DNA from: Rikenella sp031551865
GTDB taxonomy: Bacteria; Bacteroidota; Bacteroidia; Bacteroidales; Rikenellaceae
Reading direction: 5' to 3'
Length of the DNA stretch: 52,492 nt
Assembly (NCBI GenBank): GCA_031551865.1
Contig: JAVBMY010000015.1
Coordinates: 1 to 52,492 of the forward strand
A program made the position numbers and the translations under genes. This document shows positions 16,891-25,806 of this stretch, piece after piece (position 1 is the first letter of the stretch; every line of letters begins with the position of its first letter). A model generated the notes under the pieces. It made no database searches and had not been told where the DNA came from. It worked only from the letters and a program-made list of their open reading frames with translations.

Positions 16891-17658
16891 TTATGCGGCT
16901 CCGTTTTTGGCCAGGAATTCCTTGGCGAGGTTCAGGTAGTTGATGCTCCCGTTGCTGGCAGCGTCGTACAGGATCACGGGACGACCGTAGCTGGGCGACT
17001 CGCTCAGGCGGGTGTTGCGCTGGATGATGGTGTCGAATACGAGGCCGGGAAAGTGTCCGCGCACTTCGTTCACCACCTGGTTGGCAAGCCTGAGGCGGGT
17101 GTCGTACATGGTGAGCACGAAGCCTTCGATGTCGAGCGCGGGGTTGAGCTTGCTTTTGACCATCTTGATGGTGTTGAGCAGCTTGCCCAGGCCTTCGAGG
17201 GCGAAGTATTCGCATTGCACGGGGATCATTACGCTGTCGGCGGCCACCAGGGCGTTGAGTGTAAGCAGGCCCAGCGAGGGCGAGCAGTCGATGATGATGT
17301 AGTCGTATTGGTCGCGCAGGCCGTTGAGCACCTCTTTCATACGGAACTGGCCGTTCTCGATGTTGACGAGTTCGGTCTCGGCACCCACAAGGTTGATGTT
17401 CGAGGGCATCAGCCAGAGGTTGGCGATCTCGGGATTTTGCAGGATGGCGCTTTCGGCAGGGCACAGGCCGATCAGCACGCTGTAAGTGTTGTTGTCGCCG
17501 GGTTCGAAGCCGAGTCCCGAGGTGGAGTTGGCCTGGGGGTCGGCATCGACGAGCAACACCCGTTTTTCGAGTACGGCGAGCGAGGCGGCGAGGTTGATTG
17601 AGGTGGTGGTCTTTCCGACCCCGCCTTTTTGGTTGGCTAAGGCTATGATCTTGCCCAT
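16891..17658 (-). CDS. parA: Chromosome-partitioning ATPase ParA/Soj
   Basis: Deviant Walker ATPase that forms nucleoid-bound gradients moving ParB-parS complexes. 255 residues with the deviant P-loop KGGVGKTTTS (11-20, signature K11, catalytic K16), the switch II region IIDCSPSLG, and PVQCEYFALEGL typical of chromosomal Soj proteins. It is the first gene of the parA-parB-DUF5683(-mltD) run. The 373-nt region upstream contains repeat debris and an A/T-rich patch near 17720-17750 that may hold the promoter. Confidence 0.95.
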   Translation of the reverse strand: MGKIIALANQKGGVGKTTTSINLAASLAVLEKRVLLVDADPQANSTSGLGFEPGDNNTYSVLIGLCPAESAILQNPEIANLWLMPSNINLVGAETELVNIENGQFRMKEVLNGLRDQYDYIIIDCSPSLGLLTLNALVAADSVMIPVQCEYFALEGLGKLLNTIKMVKSKLNPALDIEGFVLTMYDTRLRLANQVVNEVRGHFPGLVFDTIIQRNTRLSESPSYGRPVILYDAASNGSINYLNLAKEFLAKNGAA

Positions 17659-18032
17659 AGTGTGGTGGTTTTGTGTGGTTTGGAAAGCGGTTTCCGCCGG
17701 GGCGGGTCTATTCTCCGTAAAATAGGTTTACGAATAAAAAATAATCGTCCGTGCGGCGGAGTTTATCCTGAGCGTAGCGAAGAACCTTCCGGGAACCCAC
17801 AAAGTTATGCTTTTTCCGCTAAGCCTCAAATAGCGAGGCTCAAAATAACTTCGCCGGCGTCGTTGGGCACCGAATTTCTCCGAAGCGGCGTAGCGCCTGT
17901 ACGGGGCTACCGGCCACCCTCAGGTGTTTTCAGCGCCTTGCCGGGTGATCGGTTCTTCTATGAAATTGCAAGCGCCCCTCCTAAGGGGGCTGGCACGAAT
18001 CATCGTCGGGCGCGCCTTGTATATGCTCGGGC
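17659..18032. other. Gene-free gap with repeat debris
   Basis: No coding frame is supported. The segment contains a degenerate copy of the CCTGAGCGTAGCGAAG element (17766-17784), short inverted repeats such as AGCCTC…GAGGCT (17824-17841), and a family-B-like fragment (GCGCCCCTCCTAAGGGGGC, about 17971-17989). The A/T-rich patch close to parA is the likely location of the parA promoter. Confidence 0.45.
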
Positions 18033-21000
18033 TCAGACTTTTACGATCCGGCCGCTTTCGACGTACCAGAGGTAACCTTCGGTCTCGGTATACCCCATCC
18101 GGGCCAGCAGCGACAGGTAGTCCCGGATCTGCTGGAGGTAGGCGGGTTTCTCGTTTTCTCCGAATTTGTAGTCGATCACGATGGCGCGGTTCCCGGCGGT
18201 CATCACGCGGTCCGGGCGGCGTACGCCTTCGCGGGTGATGATGTCGTTCTCGTTGCGCACTTGCCATCCGGCGCCGGGGGCGAACCATGCCGAGGCGACG
18301 GGGTGGCCGATGGCTTCGCGGGCGTAGCGTTCGGTTTCGTCGCACTCGGCGGCGGCCAGGGATCCGTCGAGGCGCATCCGGCCGATGGCGGCGGCAATGT
18401 CGTCGCTGGTGTCGATCAGGCTGAACAGGCGGTGCAGGGCGATCCCCCGTCGGCGTGGCCCGAATTTGCCGCTTGCGCCGGGCAGACCGTCTTCGGTGAA
18501 ATAACGCTCCGAGGCCCACCGCAGGCGCAGGGCGGGCGACGTGTCGCGCGAGGGAAGCTCTTCGAGGAGCCACGTATCGTCGGCGGTATCGACGGTTGCG
18601 GGCCGGGGCAGCGGTACGCCGTAGCTGTACGTGACGGTTTCGCCCGTTTCCGTTTGCATAACGCCTTCGGGGCCTTGCGCAAGCTGTTGCAGGGCGTGGT
18701 CGACGTACCGCGAGATGAGGTTCCGGGCCACTTTACTGTATATTACGTGCAGTTCGCGTCCGGCGCGTGTCAGCGCCACATAGAGCGTGTTAATGTTGTC
18801 GACGTGGGAATAGACTACTTCGCGGCGATAGGCGTCGCTGAAAAAGGAGCCGGCCAGCGCCGATTTGCAATACAGGGGCAACACGCCGAGCGCGTCGAAC
18901 CCTGAACCGGGCGTGGCTTCGGCCCACAGGATGCTGTTCCACTTGGGGGGCACCTGCCAGTCGCACTGGGGGATCAGCACGCAGGGGTATTCGAGTCCCT
19001 TGGCCTTGTGGATGGTGATGATGGTGATGGCGTCTTGTTTCGACGGCAGGTAGATGCTCTCTTTTTCGCGGCGATCGTCCCACCATTTGAGCAGTAGCGG
19101 CACATCGACCACGTGTTGCCGGGCGAGGGTCAGCGCCGACTGGTAGAGTGCCTGCAGGAACGGAATGTCGCCGCGGTGCCGGGGGCCGCCCAGTTCGTAG
19201 GTTTCGATCAGGAACTCGAACATCTCGGGCACACTGCCTTCGAGCAGGCGACGGAGCGTGGGGCGGTCGGCGGGGTCGTCGAAATCGCGCCCCAGGAATC
19301 GGTTGTGCTGCGCCAGCGCCACACCGTCCTGCGGGTTGGCGGCCAGCGCAAGGGTGGCCATCACGAACCGTACCACAGGCGAACTGTCGAGCAGCAGGGC
19401 CTCCTGGCTCACGATGTCGTAGCCGGCGGCGATGAGGGTCGCGGCGGCTTGCGCACCTTCGCGGTTGGAACGTACCAGTACGGCGATGTCACGCAGGCGG
19501 TAACCGCGCTCCAGCAGGTCGGCGATACGGTCGAGCAACAGCGGTTCCGTGGCCTCGGTCGGGCAACGGGTCACGGTCACGAATCCTTCTCCGGCCGCCC
19601 GCCGGGGGCTGGGCTGTTGCTCGAAACCTTTGTAGGATTCCCGGAGTATCTCGTCGAGTTCTTTGCGCAGTTCGGGCGAACTGCCTTCGAGTTCGTTCTT
19701 GATGGCCGTGTCGTCGGCTGCGACCACGTTCCGCAGCAGCAGGTTGTTGAACTCCACGATGTGCCGCTCGCTGCGCCAGTTGGTGTTCATCAGCTCGGGG
19801 GGGGCGAGCCGTCCGGCGAAACTGACTTCGGCCCCGCCGCCGAGGATGCGCCAGTCGCCGCCGCGCCAGCGGTAGATGGATTGCTTGACGTCGCCGATGA
19901 GCATCACGGGCGTGGTGCCGCTGGCGTCATCGGCCGAGGCGAGGGTCTCGTCCAATAGGGGCAGGAAGTTCAGCCACTGCCGGCGCGAGGTGTCCTGGAA
20001 CTCGTCGATCATGTAGCGCGAGTAGGTGGTGCCGAGTTTTTCGTAAATGAACGGCGCGTCGTTGCTGGTCACGAGCGAGGCGATCAGCTCGTTGGTCTGG
20101 TGGATCATTACCTGCCCGCGGCGGGCGCTGGCGGCGCGCACCTCGCCGGAGATCTCGCTCAGCAATTGGCTGTAATAGAGGTTCTCGCCCGCGGCTTCGA
20201 GGGTGTTGTGCGCAGGCATCCAGGCATCGAAGGCTTTGAGCAGGCGGGCGGTCATCTCTTGCAGTCGCGGGGCGATGGTTTCGATGTCGCGGCTGCGGGG
20301 TTTGCCTTTGGTGTGCCATTGGGCAGGGTCGGCGGCGGCCGTGCGGAAGGTCTCGGAGAGTTTGGCTGCGGTGCCGTCGGCCAATTTTCGGAAATTCAGG
20401 GCGAAACTGGTACTGCCTCCTTTGAAGTCGGTCAATGCCAGCCCTTCGGCGGCGATAGCCTCTAAAATTTCTTTGGCCATCCGGCGGACTCCTTCGCCCT
20501 GCTTGTCGGTCTGGAGTTTGAGCTCGGCGAACCGCCCGGAAAGTTCGGCGGCGGGGAGCGGATTACGCCGGTAGCTTTCCTTGAAGACCTCTTTGGCGAT
20601 CCGGGTGATGCCGGGGCGGAGGTCCCAGCCGCCTTCGTCGTCGCCCTGCTGTTGCAGGATATGTTCGATCACGTCGGATAGCCAGGGCTCGTCGAGCGAC
20701 CGTTCGAGGATACGTTCCACGGCTTCGCGCAACACGCCCTCGCCTTCGAGCTCGACAGTGTAGCCGATGTCGAAGTCGAGTTCGCGGAAGAAAGCCCGGA
20801 TGACGCGCTGGAAAAATTTGTCGATGGTCGAGACGCCGAACCGCGAGTAGTCGTGCAGGATACGCCCCAACGCTTCGGCGGACTTGCGGCTCACTTCGGC
20901 AGGCGGCAGCCCGAGATCGGCCGTGAGTTGCGCCATATAAGCAGCCTCTGCGAATTCGGGCGAGGCCAGCTCGCCCAGGCCGCGGATGATCGCCGATTTC

Positions 21001-21149
21001 ATCTGTTCGGTGGCCTTGTTGGTGAAGGTCACGGCCAGCGTGCGGCGGTAAAGGGCGGGGTTCGACACCACGCCTTTGATGTATTCGTAGGCCAGGCGGT
21101 AGGTCTTACCCGACCCGGCCGACGCTTTCAGTATGTTGACGCTTCCCAT
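18033..21149 (-). CDS. addA: UvrD-family helicase with C-terminal nuclease (AddA/RecB-like)
   Basis: Predicted DNA double-strand-break processing enzyme. I start at MGSVNILKAS (21149), giving 1038 residues; the 14 codons before it overlap the predicted promoter. Superfamily 1 motifs are visible in order: Walker A ASAGSGKT (K15), TFTNKATEQM, DEFQDT (about 380), GDVKQSIYRWRGGD, NWRSERH, TIHKAKGLEYPCVLIP and LYVALTRAGRELHVIY. The last ~60 residues hold a PD-(D/E)XK nuclease core (RRPDRV then VIDYKFGE, about 985-1000). An AddB-type partner is expected, but none lies within this window on either side. The symbol reflects domain layout, not proven orthology. Confidence 0.85.
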   Translation of the reverse strand: MGSVNILKASAGSGKTYRLAYEYIKGVVSNPALYRRTLAVTFTNKATEQMKSAIIRGLGELASPEFAEAAYMAQLTADLGLPPAEVSRKSAEALGRILHDYSRFGVSTIDKFFQRVIRAFFRELDFDIGYTVELEGEGVLREAVERILERSLDEPWLSDVIEHILQQQGDDEGGWDLRPGITRIAKEVFKESYRRNPLPAAELSGRFAELKLQTDKQGEGVRRMAKEILEAIAAEGLALTDFKGGSTSFALNFRKLADGTAAKLSETFRTAAADPAQWHTKGKPRSRDIETIAPRLQEMTARLLKAFDAWMPAHNTLEAAGENLYYSQLLSEISGEVRAASARRGQVMIHQTNELIASLVTSNDAPFIYEKLGTTYSRYMIDEFQDTSRRQWLNFLPLLDETLASADDASGTTPVMLIGDVKQSIYRWRGGDWRILGGGAEVSFAGRLAPPELMNTNWRSERHIVEFNNLLLRNVVAADDTAIKNELEGSSPELRKELDEILRESYKGFEQQPSPRRAAGEGFVTVTRCPTEATEPLLLDRIADLLERGYRLRDIAVLVRSNREGAQAAATLIAAGYDIVSQEALLLDSSPVVRFVMATLALAANPQDGVALAQHNRFLGRDFDDPADRPTLRRLLEGSVPEMFEFLIETYELGGPRHRGDIPFLQALYQSALTLARQHVVDVPLLLKWWDDRREKESIYLPSKQDAITIITIHKAKGLEYPCVLIPQCDWQVPPKWNSILWAEATPGSGFDALGVLPLYCKSALAGSFFSDAYRREVVYSHVDNINTLYVALTRAGRELHVIYSKVARNLISRYVDHALQQLAQGPEGVMQTETGETVTYSYGVPLPRPATVDTADDTWLLEELPSRDTSPALRLRWASERYFTEDGLPGASGKFGPRRRGIALHRLFSLIDTSDDIAAAIGRMRLDGSLAAAECDETERYAREAIGHPVASAWFAPGAGWQVRNENDIITREGVRRPDRVMTAGNRAIVIDYKFGENEKPAYLQQIRDYLSLLARMGYTETEGYLWYVESGRIVKV

Positions 21150-21158
21150 ATCCAACCC

Positions 21159-21166
21159 CAAAGGTA
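21159..21166 (-). promoter_or_regulatory. -7 box just upstream of addA
   Basis: TACCTTTG on the minus strand matches TAnnTTTG exactly. Transcription should begin about 7 nt on, only a few bases before the ATG at 21149, implying an almost leaderless message and supporting that start codon. No good -33 TTTG was seen at the expected distance. Confidence 0.5.
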
Positions 21167-21314
21167 ATGATTTTAAAAGCGGTAATCCCATCTTCCGGGA
21201 CTCAATCTTGACCCCGTCCGCTTGGGTTTTGTGTGCCGGAAGAAATCCAAAAGGCCGCCGAAATACGTCTTCCGTACATATTTACGACGCTGGTGTTACT
21301 TTTTCGCCTTTGCC

Positions 21315-21347
21315 TTGTCAAAAGACTAAGAAATATCTATACATTTG
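21315..21347 (+). promoter_or_regulatory. Predicted promoter of the first outer-membrane protein gene
   Basis: TACATTTG (21340-21347) is an exact -7 box, with TTG at 21315-21317 as a -33 element at a slightly long 22-nt spacing. It lies 24 nt before the ATG. The same TACATTTG octamer precedes the paralogous gene at 25807. Confidence 0.6.
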
Positions 21348-21371
21348 AATCCATCCCTAACACCAAACCTA

Positions 21372-23930
21372 ATGAAATCAAAGCATTTCCTGATGCCGTT
21401 GCTTTGCAGCGCCTTTATTTCCGCACTCTCCGTGTCGTTTTTTCCGGCACAGGCCGTTTCCGTTTTTCCGGCAGACGATCCGGCTCCTGCCTCTGCAAAC
21501 AATAAGGGTTATAAGATCACCGGGGCGGTGAACGACCCCGAGGATAAACCTGTGGCCTATGCGACCGTGGCGCTCTATACGACCGACAGCACGGCCCGGC
21601 CCGTGACGGCGGTCGTGACCGACGACCGGGGGCGGTTCACGCTGACTCATAAGACCGAAGGCGTATATAAACTCTCGGTGGCGGGTGTCGGTTTCGGCGT
21701 GTGGGAACAGCAAATCATCCTGGCGCCGGACTCTCCTTCGGTCGAGGTCGGTACGGTCGTACTGGCCGTGAAGGCCGTGGAAGCCCAGGCCGTGACGGTT
21801 ACGGCGCAAGCACCGCTCGTGACCTCGGACATCGACAAGATCAGCTATAACCTTGATTCTGACCCTGAAACCCCTTCGCTCACCGTGCTCGAAATGATGC
21901 GCAAGGTGCCCCTGCTGTCGGTCGACGGCGAGGATAATATCCGTTTCAAGGGCGAAAGCAACTTCAAAATCCTGCTCAACGGCAAGACTTCGATGATGGT
22001 CAATAACAAGAACTACAAAGACGTGCTCCGATCGATGCCCGCCGGATCGGTCAAGCGGATCGAGGTGATCACCAACCCGCCCGCCAAATACGACGCCGAA
22101 GGGATCACCGGTATCATCAACATTGTCACCGAACGCACCGTGCGCGGGGCTTACAACGGTACGGTCGGTGTGTCGGCCCGCATGAGTACCCCGGAATACT
22201 GGGGAGGCAGCGGCTACGGATACGTCAATGCCGGTTTCGGGAAGTTCAGCCTCGGCGCCAACCTCAGTGTGTATCAGGGCGCACAACCTCAGTATACCAG
22301 CTCGTCGCTGATGACCAACCTGGTGAGCGACACCTACCGCTACACATACAGTCAGGCGCACGGAAGCAGTAAGTACAGCGGCCTGAACGGTTCGCTGGAA
22401 CTCAGTTATGAGGTCGACTCGCTCAACCTGCTCACCCTGTCGCTGAGCGCCAACCAGTGGGGTAACGGGCGCGACGGCTCTTCGTCGGTGTCCGAGACCC
22501 GCACCACCGACATCGACGGCAACCTCCAACGCGAGTATGTGAACCGTACGAACAGTAAATACGGCGGCCCCGGCATGGGCCTTTCGATCGACTACCAGCG
22601 CTCGTTCAAGAAACCCGACGAGACGCTCACGTTCTCCTACCAGTTCAGTTTCTCGAAAGACCCTTCGACGTTTTTCAACGACATCCAGGGGCTGACTGCC
22701 TACCCCTCGCGTCAGGAGCGGGGCAGTAACACCGAATTCAGCCGCGAACACACGTTCCAGATCGACTTTTTCAACCCGATCAACACGAAACATACCGTCG
22801 AGGCCGGGATGAAATACATCATGCGCCCCAACAACTCCGATACCGAACGCGAACTCTGGAACGGCGCGGACTGGGAACTCGACCTCTCGAATGTCAATAA
22901 CATCGACTATACCCAAGGAGTAGGCTCCCTGTATGCCGGCTACCGTTTCAAACTCAAGAAGATCGGCGTGAAAACCGGCGTGCGCGGCGAATACACGCTC
23001 AACGAGGGAAATTTCCGCTATCTGAATGCGGATAATAAACTGCACAACGAGTACTTCAACCTGATCCCCTACGTGACGTTCAATTATAAACCCACTCAGC
23101 AGCAGAACATTACGGTGTCGTATACGCAACGCCTTTCCCGTCCGGGTATCTACCAGCTGAACCCTTACCTGAACGACAGCGACCCGGAACACTGGAGCTC
23201 GGGCAACCCCAACCTCGAAGCCGCGGTGGGCCACTCTTTCAGTGCCAGCTACGGGACCTATAAACCGAAATACAACATCAATTTCAGTCTGGCTGCCACG
23301 TTTGTCGACAATGCTATCCAGCGGGTATCGACGGCCAGCGCCGAAGGGGTGACGCTCGCGACCTACGAAAATACCGGCTCGAATAACTCGTACGGTGGTT
23401 ACCTGAACTTCATGGTCAACCCGTGGAATTACAAGCTGACCTTCAGCGCCAACCTCGGCGGGACTTTCGGCGTGTCGAAGGGGCAAGTGAGCGGGGTGCA
23501 GGTACAGCGGCAGGGCTGGAGCTGGAGCGGTTTCGCCAATATCAACTCGCAACCCTGGAAAAATACCAACATCTCGGCCTACGGCGGATTGTGGCGCAGC
23601 GGTCCGTCGCTTACCTCTACGACCAACTACCTCTATTATTATTATGGGGTAAGCGTTTCGCAGTGGTTGCTGAAACGGACGCTCCAGGTGTCGCTGTCGG
23701 CCAGTTCGCCGTTCCCGGCCCACCGCACCAGCCATTGGAACTCCGTGACGCCGACATTCACCAACGAGGGCCGCTCGTATTCGTACCAGAGCAGTTACAG
23801 CGTCAGCCTGCGCTGGCGCTTCGGCAAGGCCAACGTGAGCGTGAAGAAGGCCAACCGCTCGGTCAGCAACGACGACCTCTCGTCGGGCGGCAATAAAGGC
23901 GGAAGCAGCGGAGGTGGAGGCGGCCAATAA
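21372..23930 (+). CDS. Outer-membrane beta-barrel protein with carboxypeptidase-regulatory-like domain (paralogue 1)
   Basis: Outer-membrane protein related to TonB-dependent receptors (Bacteroidota beta-barrel family, PF14905 type). I start at MKSKHFLM (21372), giving 852 residues. Layout: signal peptide (about 1-30), carboxypeptidase-regulatory-like beta-sandwich (about 43-125, with PVAYATVALYTTDS), a plug-like region (about 140-240, including EVITNPPAKYDAEGITGIIN), then a long aromatic-rich barrel. After the last strand comes a basic stretch, a VSNDDL motif and a Gly/Ser-rich tail, so the protein does not end on the usual barrel aromatic residue. No SusD partner or recognisable TonB box is present. 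The ligand is unknown. It is about the same length and design as the protein at 25807. Confidence 0.88.
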   Translation: MKSKHFLMPLLCSAFISALSVSFFPAQAVSVFPADDPAPASANNKGYKITGAVNDPEDKPVAYATVALYTTDSTARPVTAVVTDDRGRFTLTHKTEGVYKLSVAGVGFGVWEQQIILAPDSPSVEVGTVVLAVKAVEAQAVTVTAQAPLVTSDIDKISYNLDSDPETPSLTVLEMMRKVPLLSVDGEDNIRFKGESNFKILLNGKTSMMVNNKNYKDVLRSMPAGSVKRIEVITNPPAKYDAEGITGIINIVTERTVRGAYNGTVGVSARMSTPEYWGGSGYGYVNAGFGKFSLGANLSVYQGAQPQYTSSSLMTNLVSDTYRYTYSQAHGSSKYSGLNGSLELSYEVDSLNLLTLSLSANQWGNGRDGSSSVSETRTTDIDGNLQREYVNRTNSKYGGPGMGLSIDYQRSFKKPDETLTFSYQFSFSKDPSTFFNDIQGLTAYPSRQERGSNTEFSREHTFQIDFFNPINTKHTVEAGMKYIMRPNNSDTERELWNGADWELDLSNVNNIDYTQGVGSLYAGYRFKLKKIGVKTGVRGEYTLNEGNFRYLNADNKLHNEYFNLIPYVTFNYKPTQQQNITVSYTQRLSRPGIYQLNPYLNDSDPEHWSSGNPNLEAAVGHSFSASYGTYKPKYNINFSLAATFVDNAIQRVSTASAEGVTLATYENTGSNNSYGGYLNFMVNPWNYKLTFSANLGGTFGVSKGQVSGVQVQRQGWSWSGFANINSQPWKNTNISAYGGLWRSGPSLTSTTNYLYYYYGVSVSQWLLKRTLQVSLSASSPFPAHRTSHWNSVTPTFTNEGRSYSYQSSYSVSLRWRFGKANVSVKKANRSVSNDDLSSGGNKGGSSGGGGGQ

Positions 23931-23970
23931 CCCCTCTCCTTGTCTTAACGAGTAGAAATCGTGCTTGTTG

Positions 23971-24006
23971 AAAAATCCCGGAACAACCCATATTCCGGGA
24001 TTTTTT
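23971..24006 (+). terminator. Intrinsic terminator after paralogue 1
   Basis: AAAAATCCCGGAA (23971-23983) pairs with TTCCGGGATTTTT (23993-24005) around a 9-nt loop and is followed by a T-run. It lies 40 nt after the stop codon and is a textbook rho-independent terminator. Confidence 0.88.
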
Positions 24007-24014
24007 CATTTCTC

Positions 24015-24105
24015 CGTCATTGCAAGGAGGCCGCACCGACGAAGCAATCGGGAATTTGCGATTACTTCGTTGCTGCTTAGTACCTCGCAGCTCTTCGCAA
24101 TGACG
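24015..24105. repeat. REP-like palindromic element (family A copy 1)
   Basis: Ends CGTCATTGCAAGGAG and CTCTTCGCAATGACG are near-complementary, with an inner GACGAAGCAATC / GATTACTTCGTT pair. The layout is shared with copies at 25448, 35311, 36446 and 50504. It lies directly behind the terminator. Confidence 0.8.
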
Positions 24106-24137
24106 AGCGAGCAGTCTAAAAATATTTTCTCCGGAAA

Positions 24138-24169
24138 TTTGGTTTATAAAATAAACTAATTTATATTTG
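24138..24169 (+). promoter_or_regulatory. Consensus promoter for the membrane protein/regulator pair
   Basis: TTTG (24138-24141), exactly 20 nt, then TATATTTG (24162-24169): a full match to the Bacteroidota housekeeping promoter in an A/T-rich block. The next annotated start is 24423, implying a leader of about 245 nt. Confidence 0.8.
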
Positions 24170-24175
24170 CGTTAT

Positions 24176-24422
24176 AATTGATGAGGTAAAATAGATGGCG
24201 GACGTCGTGGCCGGTGTGCCGAAAGGGTAGTGCAGTCGAGCCGTTCCGCCGGAAACAACAACCGAAGACATAACTCAAAATGTAAGATCATGAAAATATC
24301 AATCTTTTGTTCGGCATTGTTACAGGGTATACAATCAGATACATCACTTTGGCAAGAATCCAATAGGCATTAGCCTTTTGTCCAATAGCTCACTCAGATA
24401 ATTCTTTAAAACAGAAACAACC
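24176..24422 (+). other. Long 5' leader with possible mini-ORFs
   Basis: Transcribed leader inferred from the promoter at 24138-24169. It contains a possible 27-codon frame (ATG 24290, TAG 24371-24373, beginning MKISIFCSALL) and a shorter one near 24195. No Rfam-like riboswitch was recognised. Either the leader is regulatory or a small RNA/peptide is made here. Confidence 0.35.
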
Positions 24423-25070
24423 ATGAACACACAACCCCAGTTCACAGAACAAGAAAGCCTGCGCGTGATCGACGAGATGATCCGTCGTACCAAGAACACC
24501 TACACCAAAGGCGTGATGAGTGCCGCCATCCTGTTCGGATGGGCGTCGGCCATCGTGGCCGTGATCTATATGGTCTTGCACTGGTACTATCCGCCTCAGC
24601 AGGTAATCTGGATATGGCTATTACTACTGGTAATGGCTGTCATCTCCAGTGTGGTCGCCAAAAAGAAAAGTAAGCCGGCCATGAAACACCCCAAAACGCA
24701 AATCGACCGCATAGTTGTGGCCAATTCCGTGGCGATGCTTATCGGGATGGTAATATTTATAGGGATATCGATATTTGTCGGGTGGTATTTTAAGACTACA
24801 ATGGCCTATGCGCTGTTCGCTCCGGTATGTTTCATTCTGACGGGCATCTACCTGTTCATCACTGCCAAGGCCATGCGCTGGAACCCGCTGTATATCGGCG
24901 CGGCGGCCTTCTGGCTCGGGGCGGTGCTGTATGCGATTCTGCCCGTGTTCGGGGTTACCTACGACGATTGGGGCATGGCCGTGTTCGCCTTCTGCATGGT
25001 GTTCGGTTTCGCCATTCCGGGCCACCTGATCGAGCGCGAGGCCCGCAAAACCACGCCGAGCCATGTTTAA
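24423..25070 (+). CDS. Polytopic membrane protein of unknown function
   Basis: 215 residues, not recognised. It has a hydrophilic N-terminus (about 1-33) followed by about six hydrophobic segments: 34-57, 60-75, 99-121, 126-146, 155-175 and 183-202, with a lysine-rich loop between the second and third. The C-terminus is short and basic. It ends with an 8-nt overlap into the winged-helix gene, so the two are cotranscribed and coupled. This pairing resembles membrane protein plus local regulator modules, but no substrate can be inferred. Confidence 0.8.
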   Translation: MNTQPQFTEQESLRVIDEMIRRTKNTYTKGVMSAAILFGWASAIVAVIYMVLHWYYPPQQVIWIWLLLLVMAVISSVVAKKKSKPAMKHPKTQIDRIVVANSVAMLIGMVIFIGISIFVGWYFKTTMAYALFAPVCFILTGIYLFITAKAMRWNPLYIGAAAFWLGAVLYAILPVFGVTYDDWGMAVFAFCMVFGFAIPGHLIEREARKTTPSHV

Positions 25071-25353
25071 GGAGCTCGACCCGCTGCTTCACTCGCAATT
25101 GCGGCTGGCGATCATGTCCATCCTGATCGGGGTCGAGGAAGCCGACTTCGTCTACATCCGCGAAACGACCGGGGCCACGGCGGGCAACCTGAGCGTGCAG
25201 CTCGACAAGTTGGCCGAGGCCGGTTACATCGAGGTCGAAAAATCGTTCAAGGGCAAACGCCCCAACACCGCGTGCCGCATCACCCCGCGCGGCTTGGCTG
25301 CCTTCGAGGCCTATGTCGGGGCGCTGAAAAGCTACCTCGGGGCCGGAAAGTAA
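25063..25353 (+). CDS. Winged-helix transcriptional regulator
   Basis: 96 residues with a compact winged-helix fold typical of small MarR/HTH_34-type regulators: LDPLLHSQLRLAIMSIL (helix 1), FVYIRETTGATAGNLSVQLD (helix-turn-helix, about 30-49), a wing containing KSFKGKRPNTACRIT, and a dimerisation helix FEAYVGALKSYL. No effector domain is present. Its ATG overlaps the end of the membrane-protein gene by 8 nt. A likely role is autoregulation of this pair, possibly also of the flanking outer-membrane protein genes (inference). Confidence 0.85.
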   Translation: MFKELDPLLHSQLRLAIMSILIGVEEADFVYIRETTGATAGNLSVQLDKLAEAGYIEVEKSFKGKRPNTACRITPRGLAAFEAYVGALKSYLGAGK

Positions 25354-25447
25354 GCACAAGGGTCGGGGCCGCGCATAGCAAATTTCCGCCCTTGACCGAC
25401 CAAAGCCTCCTTGTACGGCTATTGGCATGGGAAAGGGACTCTGCCCC

Positions 25448-25537
25448 CGTCGTTGCGAGGAGGTTGAGCCGACGAAGCAATCTTCCCTTGAGCAGGAACA
25501 GGAAGATTGATTCGGGCTTACTGCCTTCGCAATGACG
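25448..25537. repeat. REP-like palindromic element (family A copy 2)
   Basis: Begins CGTCGTTGCGAGGAGG and ends CTTCGCAATGACG, with inner CGAAGCAATCTTCC / GGAAGATTGATTCGG arms. A further half-end (CCTCGCAACGACG) lies at 25565-25577, suggesting a second, decayed copy. The rest of the 25354-25806 gap has no gene; the frames across it are repeat shadows. Confidence 0.8.
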
Positions 25538-25738
25538 AGGAAAACCACCGGGGTGCACGGCGTACCTCGCAACGACGGCATGTATTACCCGTGATTTTCA
25601 TCCCGCAACGGGGTACTAATCTTCCAAATTACACCCTCTCGAAATCCAAAACCGGCGCCCGCCGCGTCTTATACATGAACTCCGCGTGATTCCCGGTCTG
25701 GCCAGTCGCTAAAGATCGCGAGTTCTGAAGAATACACA

Positions 25739-25746
25739 TACATTTG
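25739..25746 (+). promoter_or_regulatory. -7 box of the second outer-membrane protein gene
   Basis: TACATTTG is an exact match to TAnnTTTG and is identical to the box before the paralogue at 21372. No clear -33 TTTG at 19-21 nt. It lies 61 nt before the ATG at 25807. Confidence 0.55.
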
Positions 25747-25806
25747 CGATGTCGCTCTGAATTATGCCAGCGGATCGCAAAACTCTCCCCCAAAAAGTTC
25801 AAAGCA

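Noticed and set aside
21378..23927. An 849-codon open frame on the minus strand, antisense to the first outer-membrane protein
   Set aside because: It mirrors the real gene almost end to end, has no family resemblance, and similar long antisense frames occur opposite mltD, the M16 protease, the second outer-membrane protein and the AsmA-like gene. They result from high G+C and codon bias, not coding.
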